A DNA stretch of 31,277 nucleotides from an uncultured Acetatifactor sp. (GTDB lineage Bacteria > Bacillota > Clostridia > Lachnospirales > Lachnospiraceae), in the NCBI GenBank assembly GCA_910585615.1, contig CAJUFO010000053.1:1-31277 (forward strand), read 5' to 3'. Positions 23,641-31,277 of this stretch are shown in pieces; the stretch's first letter is position 1, and every line of letters starts with the position of its first letter. Under the pieces are notes generated by a model. It was not told where the DNA came from. It did no database searches and saw only the letters and a list, made by a program, of their open reading frames with translations. The translations under genes and the position numbers were made by a program.

Positions 23641-25572
23641 TTACCGGTAGAACCTGACGTCCTCTGGTGCCAGCGTGATTACGACCTCCTCGCTGTCCGC
23701 TTCAATCAGATAAGCCCCCTTTTCCAGCCGCTTCCAGCTGCCGCCCTCCAGCTCTTTAATCTTCTCATTATGGGTCCTCAGGACAAACCACCTGGAACCG
23801 TCAGCTTCGGATATGTTTATCTGAACCGTATCTCCTGCCCTGCTGTCCGTATATTGCAGCGCAAGAAAACGCCGGATGCGGATATCGCATTCTGATACTG
23901 TAGTCCTGTCAAAGTCACGGAAGGTATTGCCGTAGGTATCTGCAGTGGTTCCAAAAGTAATTGAAACCTTCTCCCAGACATCTTCCTTCCCATCCGGATA
24001 CGCCACCCGCTCCATATCGAAGGATATGTTCAGATAGCCCAGGGCCGTCTCCAGGCATTTCACCAGAAAGTCGGATTTATAGTCATAGTCCAGTCCTATG
24101 TCAAAGACCCTCTGGCTGGTGACATATTCCGAGAGGAAATCGATAATCCTCAGATCCCCCTTCTCATAGTCGCGAACAACTGTCATGACTGAGGACAGCA
24201 GGTCTGCCTCCAGGGCCGTCTCTACATCCTCCTCCGGCAGGTTTCCCGCATAAAAGGAGGAAAACTCATATCCGCCTATGGCCTCTTCGATAAACCGGCC
24301 GTCCTCCTCCAGCTTCCGCCGGAGGGACGTATCCGATACGCTCAGGCCGGACAGGCCAATCTCCGCCGATGCTTCATTGAATATCTTCAGATAATATTCC
24401 AACTGTTCTTTATCCGGAGGCGCATCGTCCGAGTAGTCGAACTGGGGCGTCAGCATACAGGTGGCCTTATATTGATATTTGTTCAGGACGGCCTGGATAT
24501 TGGGCCATATCACCTCCTGGAACAAATCCTTCACAGAACGGCCGTAGTACTGTTCCATCTCCGCCCCGTTCTCATCGGCCAGACTTGGGTATCCGGTAAA
24601 AACCATATTCTGCGCGTTTACCACCGGGTAGATCTCATAGGGATACATTTCCGCCGACATTGCGGACAGGAGGCCTATGCCTTCTATCCCCTCCATATAG
24701 CCCCCGTTCACGGCGAACACATACGCCGTGCCAAAGCTTTTCCTCCAGATGAGCACCGGGTAATCCTCTGTGTCCACGGAAGGGTCTTCCGGGATGCCCT
24801 TCATGTATGCTTTGGTTCCGGATGCCAGAAGGTACCAGGGAAACACAGGTCTCCCCGATGCATCCGTCTCTCCTGGGAAGACAATTCTTTCTTCTCTGTC
24901 CGTGGCATCCTTTTTATTATCCTTCTCTTTATCTTCCTCAGGGAGATAGACCCGCTCCCCTCCCAACAGGAACCCGCTGTACAGATGCAGGCCCGCCGCC
25001 GTCGCCTCCTCCGCCTCCACCTTCTGAATCCCCAGCAGATTCCGCACCTGCTGGTCCTTCTTTATAATGCTTACATCCGGGAGATTGCAGAATATCAGAT
25101 GTGTTCCCTGCTCCACACACTGTGTCAGGAATTCCACCTCGCCCTCCTGTTCCCAGTCCACGCAGCGGGAATCGATGACCAGCATCTCCGGCCAGTCCCC
25201 TTCCTCCACTTCCCCCTCATAGGACGACAGGGTGCCGTATCCGGCGATTTTGCGCCTGGTATAGAGCGCCCATTCCTTGGCTGCTTTTCCATAGATGCCG
25301 TCCTCATCGCCTATCAGGACCACCCTGTCACGGGATGCATACAAGGCCCTCTCCTCCGTGCCCCCATCTGTCTCCTCCTCCGCCGCTTCCCCTGAGGCAG
25401 CGCTTTCGGGTATGTACATGTTGATTTTGGATGGATAGTCCTCCGCTGTGTCCGTATAGGTATTGACCGTATAATCGTTCAGCCAGTCCTTCAGGTTGTT
25501 GGTACCCATGCACAAAAAGAACAGGGCGAACATCAATGTGACGATCGTAAAAAAATTCCGCCGCGATATCAT
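23641..25572 (-). CDS. DUF2194 membrane-anchored protein of the Pel-like locus
   Basis: This 643-residue protein has one N-terminal anchor (about residues 7-23) and a long outside part. Residues 80-320 resemble an amidotransferase or flavodoxin-like fold (RVVLIGDE, EMLVIDSRCVDW, THLIFCNLPDV). After NMVFTGYPSLADENG (322-336) comes a deacetylase-like region (KATCMLTPQFDY, 369-380) and a C-terminal beta domain. It fits DUF2194, which I associate with Gram-positive Pel loci where Pseudomonas has PelA. I see no HxxxH metal motif of NodB-type deacetylases, so catalysis is doubtful. AGGAGAGG precedes the ATG. Confidence 0.72.
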   Translation of the reverse strand: MISRRNFFTIVTLMFALFFLCMGTNNLKDWLNDYTVNTYTDTAEDYPSKINMYIPESAASGEAAEEETDGGTEERALYASRDRVVLIGDEDGIYGKAAKEWALYTRRKIAGYGTLSSYEGEVEEGDWPEMLVIDSRCVDWEQEGEVEFLTQCVEQGTHLIFCNLPDVSIIKKDQQVRNLLGIQKVEAEEATAAGLHLYSGFLLGGERVYLPEEDKEKDNKKDATDREERIVFPGETDASGRPVFPWYLLASGTKAYMKGIPEDPSVDTEDYPVLIWRKSFGTAYVFAVNGGYMEGIEGIGLLSAMSAEMYPYEIYPVVNAQNMVFTGYPSLADENGAEMEQYYGRSVKDLFQEVIWPNIQAVLNKYQYKATCMLTPQFDYSDDAPPDKEQLEYYLKIFNEASAEIGLSGLSVSDTSLRRKLEEDGRFIEEAIGGYEFSSFYAGNLPEEDVETALEADLLSSVMTVVRDYEKGDLRIIDFLSEYVTSQRVFDIGLDYDYKSDFLVKCLETALGYLNISFDMERVAYPDGKEDVWEKVSITFGTTADTYGNTFRDFDRTTVSECDIRIRRFLALQYTDSRAGDTVQINISEADGSRWFVLRTHNEKIKELEGGSWKRLEKGAYLIEADSEEVVITLAPEDVRFYR

Positions 25573-25609
25573 GTTATCCTCTCCTGATCATCCCATAAAG
25601 GCTACGACA

Positions 25610-27796
25610 TTACCCGGTTCTGTTATATCCATAGTCTATGGCAAAGTTATATAAGCTGTACTCATTCTGTTGTACGCGATAACACACAAAATCATCCGTC
25701 TCATAGTATACTTCCATCTCATTTGGATACAGCCTCCGGAAGGCCTGGGCCCAGAAGTACAGGCGGGACATGACCACCCATCGGGCATCTCCTGCATAAA
25801 GGGATAACGTGTCCTTTCCTTTTGGTAGGGCGCTTTGGGCCCCTTCTACAGAAATCTTCCTTCCATAATTCTCATTGTCCGCAAAGAGCGGCACCTTTTC
25901 TACGAAAAAGTATACTGTCTTTGTAGGAACCGTAATCGATGCATCGCTTTTCAGGTCTTCCATCTCCCTCAGAAAGTCAATCAGCTCATAGTGATTTCCA
26001 TAATCTCTCATCATTTGTCTTTCATCGTCGGCAGAGCAAATGGTCCAGGTACCCCCATCACGGTTCTCCCGGTAGATGTTCGACATACAGATAACCGCGT
26101 CATTTGTTTCCCCGCCCCCCATTTTCACAGGTGTCTTGATTCCAGTTACTGCCAATGCCACACAGGCCGCTACCAATGTCGCAAAAGACGCGCGATGAAT
26201 AGCCTTCTTCCTCTGAAACAGCAGAAAGAGAAACGCGTCCACAGCAAGCCCCCATACAGCGCCGAGCCCATACGCAAGATAAATCGCACATCTTGAAATC
26301 TCTATCAGCTGCGGAAGGCCTAAGTCCACGGCACCCTGAAGCACCACCAGCAGCAGCATAAAAACAGCAATCGAAACCAGAGTGCCCCCATACTCTCTTC
26401 TTCCGAGCACGAGCCACAGCATTCCCAGCAGCAAAAGCGCCGCAATACTGCCCAGCATAAACCACAATACCTCATCCTTCTCGCATGCGACATAAACCTT
26501 CACCTTATATAGAACAGGCTGCAGTCTCTGCCGTATGGATATTGCCGGCTTTTCATCAGAACCGGCGGGCGCATTCCCAGCCTCTTCCTCCGCATCCTTC
26601 ACGTTTTCTTCCCCTGTATCCTCTTCCCCAGAAGAAGTCATCACCGACATTCCCCAATACAGAGATTCCTCTAGAGGCGCCCCCATCATATAGGCAGCCC
26701 CCATGGGAAGCACTGCCAGCAATATACCGATTATACCTGCCAGCGCGATTCGCCTCAGATAGCTCCAGCGCAGGCACCGGAAGCAGAACCCTACCGCAAT
26801 GCCCACGCAGAACAGCCCCGCGATGATCGTATCGTAAAAATGGACTGCCAGAGTCATAGAGATGCTTATAGCGAACATGGTCAGATTAAATTTAGACCTT
26901 GCCTGGATTCCAAAGCCTCTCTCCCGGAAAAACGCAATCGCAAAGTAAGCGGCGGGGAATATGAACATCATCCCAAATTCCTGAGGAAGGGAAGCGCAAA
27001 ATCTGTCATATGTCGCCTGCGAAAAAAAACCGCCTATGGTATACAGAATCATTCCCAGATAAGGAGCATACTTCGACTTACACACCGCGCGCAAAAAAGC
27101 CAAAAGTATCAGATGAATCATCAGCGTCTGCACCACGCAGAAAACCCTCAGCAGGACAAACGTGGGAATAGAGAACACCGCATGCAGATAGTAAATCACA
27201 TTGTGAAATCCAAAAGGATAAATGCCTTCCACAAAAATATTATTATTCCCCAACTCGTTGATCCAGTAATTGTGCACTATTATATCAGAAGCACAATATC
27301 CATATACATTGAGCACATTAGAGCCATATATATAGAACACCAGCATGACAATATTCAGAGCCAGAATCAGGTCAGGCCAGTAGGCGGACATCCTCTGTCC
27401 CAGCAGTCCGGAGGACATCCTCTGCAGATTTTTCCCCGCCTGGTACATCTGCGTCTTGATGCCCATCTCCCCCTCCGAGATAAGCCTGAGCCTCCTTGTG
27501 CCCCGCACCAGGGACAGGGTAAACGTCTTCCTGAACCGGGTGACGGCGACCACCGCAAACGGCAGCAGGCTTCCCAGAATCAGAGTAGGCCCATATGATA
27601 TATGCAAAAGCTCCAGCAGGTATACCAGATTCATGATATAGAAATTCCCGCACATGAAATACGCCATCCACCTTACAGACGTCCGTATGCCCGCGAACCT
27701 CCTGCGCAGCAGAAGACCCGGCGCCAGCAGGGACACGCTCAGGTATGCCGCCAGCACGCCCCCGATCTGCAGAAGCGTGAGCATCTTCATCGACAT
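25610..27796 (-). CDS. Large polytopic membrane protein, GT-C-like
   Basis: I do not recognise a named family for this 728-residue protein. It has about 12-14 hydrophobic segments, a long acidic loop near residues 400-435 (many Glu, Asp, Gly) and a C-terminal soluble part from about residue 575. The first large loop after residue 160 holds a D171-x3-H175 pair followed by YPFGFHNVIYY, an arrangement reminiscent of GT-C transferases that use polyprenyl-linked donors outside the membrane. That link is inference. GAGGAGG seven bases before the ATG supports the start. It sits between pelE and the DUF2194 gene, so a role in Pel-like polymer modification or export is likely. Confidence 0.72.
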   Translation of the reverse strand: MSMKMLTLLQIGGVLAAYLSVSLLAPGLLLRRRFAGIRTSVRWMAYFMCGNFYIMNLVYLLELLHISYGPTLILGSLLPFAVVAVTRFRKTFTLSLVRGTRRLRLISEGEMGIKTQMYQAGKNLQRMSSGLLGQRMSAYWPDLILALNIVMLVFYIYGSNVLNVYGYCASDIIVHNYWINELGNNNIFVEGIYPFGFHNVIYYLHAVFSIPTFVLLRVFCVVQTLMIHLILLAFLRAVCKSKYAPYLGMILYTIGGFFSQATYDRFCASLPQEFGMMFIFPAAYFAIAFFRERGFGIQARSKFNLTMFAISISMTLAVHFYDTIIAGLFCVGIAVGFCFRCLRWSYLRRIALAGIIGILLAVLPMGAAYMMGAPLEESLYWGMSVMTSSGEEDTGEENVKDAEEEAGNAPAGSDEKPAISIRQRLQPVLYKVKVYVACEKDEVLWFMLGSIAALLLLGMLWLVLGRREYGGTLVSIAVFMLLLVVLQGAVDLGLPQLIEISRCAIYLAYGLGAVWGLAVDAFLFLLFQRKKAIHRASFATLVAACVALAVTGIKTPVKMGGGETNDAVICMSNIYRENRDGGTWTICSADDERQMMRDYGNHYELIDFLREMEDLKSDASITVPTKTVYFFVEKVPLFADNENYGRKISVEGAQSALPKGKDTLSLYAGDARWVVMSRLYFWAQAFRRLYPNEMEVYYETDDFVCYRVQQNEYSLYNFAIDYGYNRTG

Positions 27797-27808
27797 AAAA
27801 AGACCTCC

Positions 27809-28768
27809 TCAGCCAAACACCCGAATCAGCTCCAGCGTTTCGTTGTCGATTACCACATTGGATCTCTTCAAAGCCCCCAGGGCATCGAAGAACGCCTCTC
27901 TGTCCTGCATGGCGAAGTGGAGCTTTAGCCTGCAGGTATATGTGGAGAGCTCCTCCGGAAACCGCTCCGCCATCCGCAGGCACCATTTTCCGGAATGGTC
28001 GTAATCCTTTATCTCCAATGTCCTCAGACAGACTTCCTCATACCTCCCCACCGTAAATCTCGCCGGATCCTTTTCATACAGCAGCTCCGCCGCTGAATTC
28101 AGGATTTCCACGAACCTGCACTGCTCATAAGCCGAAAAAATACGCTGTCTCAGCACATTGTCCACATAGTCCAGAAGCATTTCCGCATACTCCGTCCGGT
28201 CAGGCTCCTCCTGAATCTGCTTCCACAGCTTCTGCACACAAATGCGGAATTTGTTCAGTTCGTCCGACAGGACCGCAGCCGCGTAATGGGATGCCTCCGA
28301 GTCCTCGCTGTCCAGCGCCAGCGTGATGGCGGTGAGGGAATTCTGAATGTCCTCCCTGAGCACATTCATCATCACCAGGCGCAGGTTCTTCTTCTCATTG
28401 ACCAGGACGGCCTCCTCCAGAGGAATGATATCCCTCTCCCGTTCTTCATCCGCCCTCATGCGGACCCTGATACGTTCCTTGCTGAATATGACATCCGCAA
28501 GATCCACCTTCTTCCAGAATACCACGATATAGAACAGATGTCCCACAAAGAAGAACAGCGGGCCGATCACCGGGCACAATATCATCACAATGAACCGAAG
28601 AAGATAGGTCCTCCTGTTGTCAGACAGCCTTTCCTCCCCTTCCTTATCCTCCATCGCAAACCGGGCTGGCACTACAAACAATATCCCTGCCAGCAGGTAG
28701 ATGAGCGATATAATCAGATTCACGATGAGGATGAGCAGGAAGATGCGCTCATCCTTAGCCAGGGTCAT
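27809..28768 (-). CDS. pelE: PelE-like membrane protein
   Basis: This 319-residue protein has two N-terminal membrane helices (about 9-33 and 57-84) and then an all-helical cytoplasmic part (LQKLWKQIQ-type helices, residues 130-310) that looks TPR-like. Length, topology and position directly after pelD match PelE, the scaffold that joins PelD and PelG in the Pel inner membrane complex. Primary sequence identity to Pseudomonas PelE is not obvious by eye, so the assignment rests on synteny and architecture. The ATG overlaps the pelD stop codon in an ATGA, indicating translational coupling. Confidence 0.68.
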   Translation of the reverse strand: MTLAKDERIFLLILIVNLIISLIYLLAGILFVVPARFAMEDKEGEERLSDNRRTYLLRFIVMILCPVIGPLFFFVGHLFYIVVFWKKVDLADVIFSKERIRVRMRADEERERDIIPLEEAVLVNEKKNLRLVMMNVLREDIQNSLTAITLALDSEDSEASHYAAAVLSDELNKFRICVQKLWKQIQEEPDRTEYAEMLLDYVDNVLRQRIFSAYEQCRFVEILNSAAELLYEKDPARFTVGRYEEVCLRTLEIKDYDHSGKWCLRMAERFPEELSTYTCRLKLHFAMQDREAFFDALGALKRSNVVIDNETLELIRVFG

Positions 28769-30942
28769 AGCACCGCCTCCTCCAGCCGGCTGGCATAGCC
28801 GGCATTTTTGAACCGCTCCACGATTCCCTCCGCGCCTTCCCGGTTGGTATTGGACAGGAGCACATACAGTCTTCCTCCCTTTAGGATTCCCATATAATCC
28901 GTCTGGCGGATGGCGCTCCCCAGAGCGGTGGCGACGCTTTCGTGGTCGTTCCCTCCAGTCAGAATCTCCAACAACGCATATTCCGTAAGCCCCTTCCCCT
29001 CCGCATCGGAAAAGGCTTTCACCAGCTGCGTGAAGGCCTCCTCGTCCAGCACATTGGTCCCCTCCACATACCGCCTGTTCTTCAGGGCCTCCAGGTACCG
29101 GTTGGCACGCACTACCGCATTCTGAATCAGCGCTCCCACAATCGTCAGCCGATTGGCCTCCCCCAGCGTCATGCGCTCCCAGGGAATGCCCCAGAGCATC
29201 AGTATCAGCTGCAGCTTATCCTCCGAATAGACAGCGCCTGCCATGGTAGGCATCTTTCCCTCCATAGTCTTGTTGATATAGACGCGGTGTTCCTTCAGCT
29301 CCCCGTACAGGCCCTCCATATCTGTATATTTGATGGAATTCCCCAGCTTCCTGGCCTCCCGGGATGTGGCAGAGAAGAGCCTTGCGTAATCGCCGTTCGC
29401 CACCCTGTACACTGCCACGTCCTCACAGTCCATCAGCCTGGAGAGCACCTGCGCGGCATAGAACAGCACCTCCTCCGGCCCGTACTGCTCCAGCGAGGAG
29501 GAAATCTCATATATCTTCCCCAGGCTGTCCTTGTGGTTGACAATCTGTGTCTCGAAATTATGCTTCATGCGGACATTGCTGTCATTGATGTCCTCTATAT
29601 CCTTCAGCTGCCCGTTGAGATATTGGATTCTGGACGAGTTCTCATTCTTGATATAGCGGAGCTGATCCTTCAGATAGCCCACCACCAGCCCAACGATGAA
29701 CAGCTGCGCCATCCACACATAGGTATTGTAGTCCAGGAGCACCTCGAATCCGGAACGGTTATACATCTGCCGGAAGCAGAACCCGACAATGGCAAGCAGC
29801 CCTGAAAAAACGGCCTGCTGCTGCCCATAGACGACGGCGAACAAAAGCACATACAGCAGATAGAAATCCAGGCGGGCAAAGAACCGGCTGCCCACCGCCC
29901 TGTTATTCAGCATGAAGAAAGGGATAAAGCAGACCAGGTTCTCGATGAAGGGAACCACCGCCCGGAAAATTCTGCGGGTATTATGCCAGACCTTTACTGC
30001 CAAGCCTCCTCCCTCGTCCTCCTCCGTCAGGAAGGAAGAGCTGTGGCGCTTCATGTAGACCGCCACTTTCCTGACACCGGCGTCATAATGGTTGAATATC
30101 TCCTGTCCGAACTCCCCCTTGTATCTGCTATTGTCCAGAATCAGGCGATTTGCCATGCCCACCGTGTTGTCCACAATCTCGATGCCGGAGCCTATCTCCC
30201 TCTGAATCTTCCTGGCCAGCTCCATCTGCCCGATAGCCTCCGCGGAGGAAATGTGGTAGCAGCCATGCCCGGGCGCCTCCGCGCAGATCAGCTTATAGGC
30301 CAGCTCCACGGCATCGTTCAGGTATATCATGGAGGCGACCCTCCTGGCATTGGCGGAAATCCTTCCCGTCTTCAGCGCCTCCAGGCACATGGCGAAGCAG
30401 GGGTTGTTCTGTGTCGTTCCAGGTTCCGGCACCCAGTACAGATGGTCGAATCGCAGAATGAATGTCCGCATGCCCTGAATCCGCCGGTAATTGCCGCACA
30501 TGTCCTCGCCCTGGGCCAGGGCCATCGCCTTGAATCCCTTGGGAGACGGCTCCTGCTCCTCCGTCACATTGTCGATATAGGAATCGCCGAATACCTCCTG
30601 GGATGAGAAATAGAAGAACCTTCCCTTTTTCAATATGTCGCAGGCAGACAGGATATTCATGAGGCCAGCCGTATACCGTATCATTTCCTGCTCTGGTTTG
30701 CCCCAGTCGAAATTGGTGTCGAACGCACCCGTGAACACAGTGACGTCCGGTTTGATGCTCTCCAGGATTTCCTTGATGCTCGCGCTGTCATAGGGAAAAT
30801 TATATCTTTCGAACACATGCCTGTACGAAGACCGGCCCTCCCTCTGGCCTGTCAGGAGATAGACCCGGTGGCCATTCTTATTCAACTTGTCTATCATCGC
30901 ATTCATCAGCACACCGCTGCCGCCTATCAACAATACGACCAT
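28765..30942 (-). CDS. pelD: SDR-PelD fusion, membrane c-di-GMP receptor
   Basis: This 725-residue first gene of the operon has, in order: an extended SDR/epimerase-like domain (1-290), about four membrane helices (328-424), a short coiled coil (425-470), a GAF domain (480-615) and a degenerate GGDEF domain (620-715). RQTD (679-682) is an intact RxxD c-di-GMP site; the active-site motif has become GGRLY (689-693), so it should bind but not make c-di-GMP, as Pseudomonas PelD does. In the SDR part the third glycine of the nucleotide motif is missing (GGSGVLM, 7-13), and F137 with no Lys four residues on replaces YxxxK, although SSQEVFGDS is kept. AAGGA lies eight bases before the ATG. Confidence 0.85.
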   Translation of the reverse strand: MVVLLIGGSGVLMNAMIDKLNKNGHRVYLLTGQREGRSSYRHVFERYNFPYDSASIKEILESIKPDVTVFTGAFDTNFDWGKPEQEMIRYTAGLMNILSACDILKKGRFFYFSSQEVFGDSYIDNVTEEQEPSPKGFKAMALAQGEDMCGNYRRIQGMRTFILRFDHLYWVPEPGTTQNNPCFAMCLEALKTGRISANARRVASMIYLNDAVELAYKLICAEAPGHGCYHISSAEAIGQMELARKIQREIGSGIEIVDNTVGMANRLILDNSRYKGEFGQEIFNHYDAGVRKVAVYMKRHSSSFLTEEDEGGGLAVKVWHNTRRIFRAVVPFIENLVCFIPFFMLNNRAVGSRFFARLDFYLLYVLLFAVVYGQQQAVFSGLLAIVGFCFRQMYNRSGFEVLLDYNTYVWMAQLFIVGLVVGYLKDQLRYIKNENSSRIQYLNGQLKDIEDINDSNVRMKHNFETQIVNHKDSLGKIYEISSSLEQYGPEEVLFYAAQVLSRLMDCEDVAVYRVANGDYARLFSATSREARKLGNSIKYTDMEGLYGELKEHRVYINKTMEGKMPTMAGAVYSEDKLQLILMLWGIPWERMTLGEANRLTIVGALIQNAVVRANRYLEALKNRRYVEGTNVLDEEAFTQLVKAFSDAEGKGLTEYALLEILTGGNDHESVATALGSAIRQTDYMGILKGGRLYVLLSNTNREGAEGIVERFKNAGYASRLEEAVL

Positions 30943-30999
30943 TTCGCTTTCCTTATCCAGCGCCTCAAGCTTAACGCCATATCATTCCCTTTATTCCCG

Positions 31000-31089
31000 C
31001 GAGCAATGAGCCAAGCGGCCGTGCTTGCACGGCCAGTTGGCGAATGCCGCGAGGGTCAAATACCCGGTTGCTTGCAGCGGGGTATTTGA
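31000..31089. repeat. Two-hairpin palindromic element in the Pel-like operon leader
   Basis: Hairpin one pairs GGCCGTGC (31017-31024) with GCACGGCC (31027-31034), extended by GCCAA (31010-31014) with TTGGC (31037-31041). Hairpin two pairs TCAAATACCC (31056-31065) with GGGTATTTGA (31080-31089) around a 14-base loop. Both lie between the predicted transcription start (near 31096) and the pelD start. I recall similar two-hairpin intergenic elements in Lachnospiraceae genomes, so it may be a dispersed repeat rather than a dedicated switch. It does not match c-di-GMP riboswitch cores. Confidence 0.6.
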
Positions 31090-31102
31090 TTATATCTTTA
31101 TA

Positions 31103-31131
31103 ATTGTATCAATCAGGTATTTGAAAGTCAA
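31103..31131 (-). promoter_or_regulatory. Promoter of the Pel-like operon
   Basis: On the minus strand TTGACT (31131-31126), a 17-bp spacer and TACAAT (31108-31103) form a strong vegetative-type promoter. Transcription would begin near 31096, giving a leader of about 150 nt that contains the two-hairpin element. The rest of the 335-bp gap between 30943 and the window end holds the hairpin at 31202-31228 and a possible gene end; I see nothing else in it. Confidence 0.7.
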
Positions 31132-31201
31132 TAGCCCGGCGGCCGGTAACGATATATTACACTTTTTATACTAATTCTCTTATTTCAGCCTTCCATATGG
31201 A

Positions 31202-31228
31202 AGAACCGCCCCTTACTGGGGCGGCTCT
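31202..31228 (-). terminator. GC-rich hairpin, possible terminator of an upstream gene
   Basis: Arms 31228-31218 and 31212-31202 form an 11-bp stem with one G-U pair (core GCCGCCCC/GGGGCGG) around a five-base loop on the minus strand. Only a weak TTCTTCC follows, so terminator strength is uncertain. It separates the Pel-like operon promoter from whatever lies to the right. Confidence 0.45.
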
Positions 31229-31277
31229 CCTTCCGCTTTCGTTCCATTTGCCAGCGCGGCCTTTCCTGCCAGGAATC
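31213..31277 (-). CDS. Possible C-terminal end of an upstream gene
   Basis: One minus-strand frame entering from the window edge reads FLAGKAALANGTKAEGEPPQ and then TAA at 31215-31213, inside the loop of the GC-rich hairpin. The composition looks protein-like and the stop codon next to a hairpin is typical, but 20 residues cannot prove a gene. No function can be given. Confidence 0.3.
   Translation of the reverse strand, partial: FLAGKAALANGTKAEGEPPQ

Noticed and set aside
28765..30942. Active UDP-sugar epimerase at the head of the operon
   Set aside because: The YxxxK dyad and one Rossmann glycine are missing, so the domain was not annotated as an enzyme.
28765..30942. Active diguanylate cyclase in the PelD fusion
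   Set aside because: The GGDEF motif is replaced by GGRLY, so only c-di-GMP binding is expected.
30943..31096. c-di-GMP riboswitch in the Pel-like operon leader
   Set aside because: None of the conserved GEMM core or receptor motifs could be found; only two simple hairpins are present.

Overview
The window looks like chromosomal DNA from a Gram-positive, moderately GC-rich Clostridia member, most likely a Lachnospiraceae-type gut anaerobe. This is inferred from strong AGGAGG-type ribosome binding sites, TTGACA/TATAAT promoters with 17-bp spacers, a T-box-like leader, an EF-G paralog beside a TyrA-ACT gene, a VanZ-family protein, and a Pel-like locus with no outer-membrane genes (no pelB or pelC). 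I cannot name the species. No rRNA, tRNA, CRISPR array, transposase or phage gene was seen.

Left flank (1-4820). It holds the 5' part of a probable T-box leader reading out of the window on the minus strand, an elongation factor G paralog (-), a prephenate dehydrogenase with a C-terminal ACT domain (+), and a small minus-strand operon of a PilZ c-di-GMP receptor and a VanZ-family membrane protein.

Middle (4816-15457). This is a glycan assembly region. It has two divergent family-2 glycosyltransferases, then a minus-strand operon running from a Wzx-type flippase through a GT2, a polysaccharide pyruvyl transferase, an FrhB-like iron-sulfur protein, a DUF1919 protein, an ABC exporter and a final GT2. 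Genes inside this operon mostly abut or overlap by a few bases.

Right part (16996-30942, all minus strand). This is a ten-gene Pel-like exopolysaccharide operon. It starts at a good promoter near 31103-31131 and reads in order: SDR-PelD fusion, PelE-like, a large GT-C-like membrane protein, a DUF2194 protein, PelF, PelG, a DUF2304-type membrane protein, a GT4, a DPM1/GtrB-like GT2, and a DUF4874/DUF4832 protein. A membrane-anchored paralog of that last protein lies convergently next to it on the plus strand (15598-17055), and the two genes overlap at their 3' ends.

How it may work together (inference). PelD and PelE would sense c-di-GMP at the membrane, PelF would polymerise nucleotide sugar, and PelG would move the chain out. 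The DUF2194 and DUF4832 proteins could modify or trim it outside. The GT4, GT2 and DUF2304 genes and the pyruvyl-transferase operon suggest side-chain, ketal or second-glycan chemistry beyond classical Pel. The SDR domain of the PelD fusion has lost the usual catalytic Tyr/Lys and one dinucleotide-binding glycine, while the RxxD c-di-GMP site is kept.
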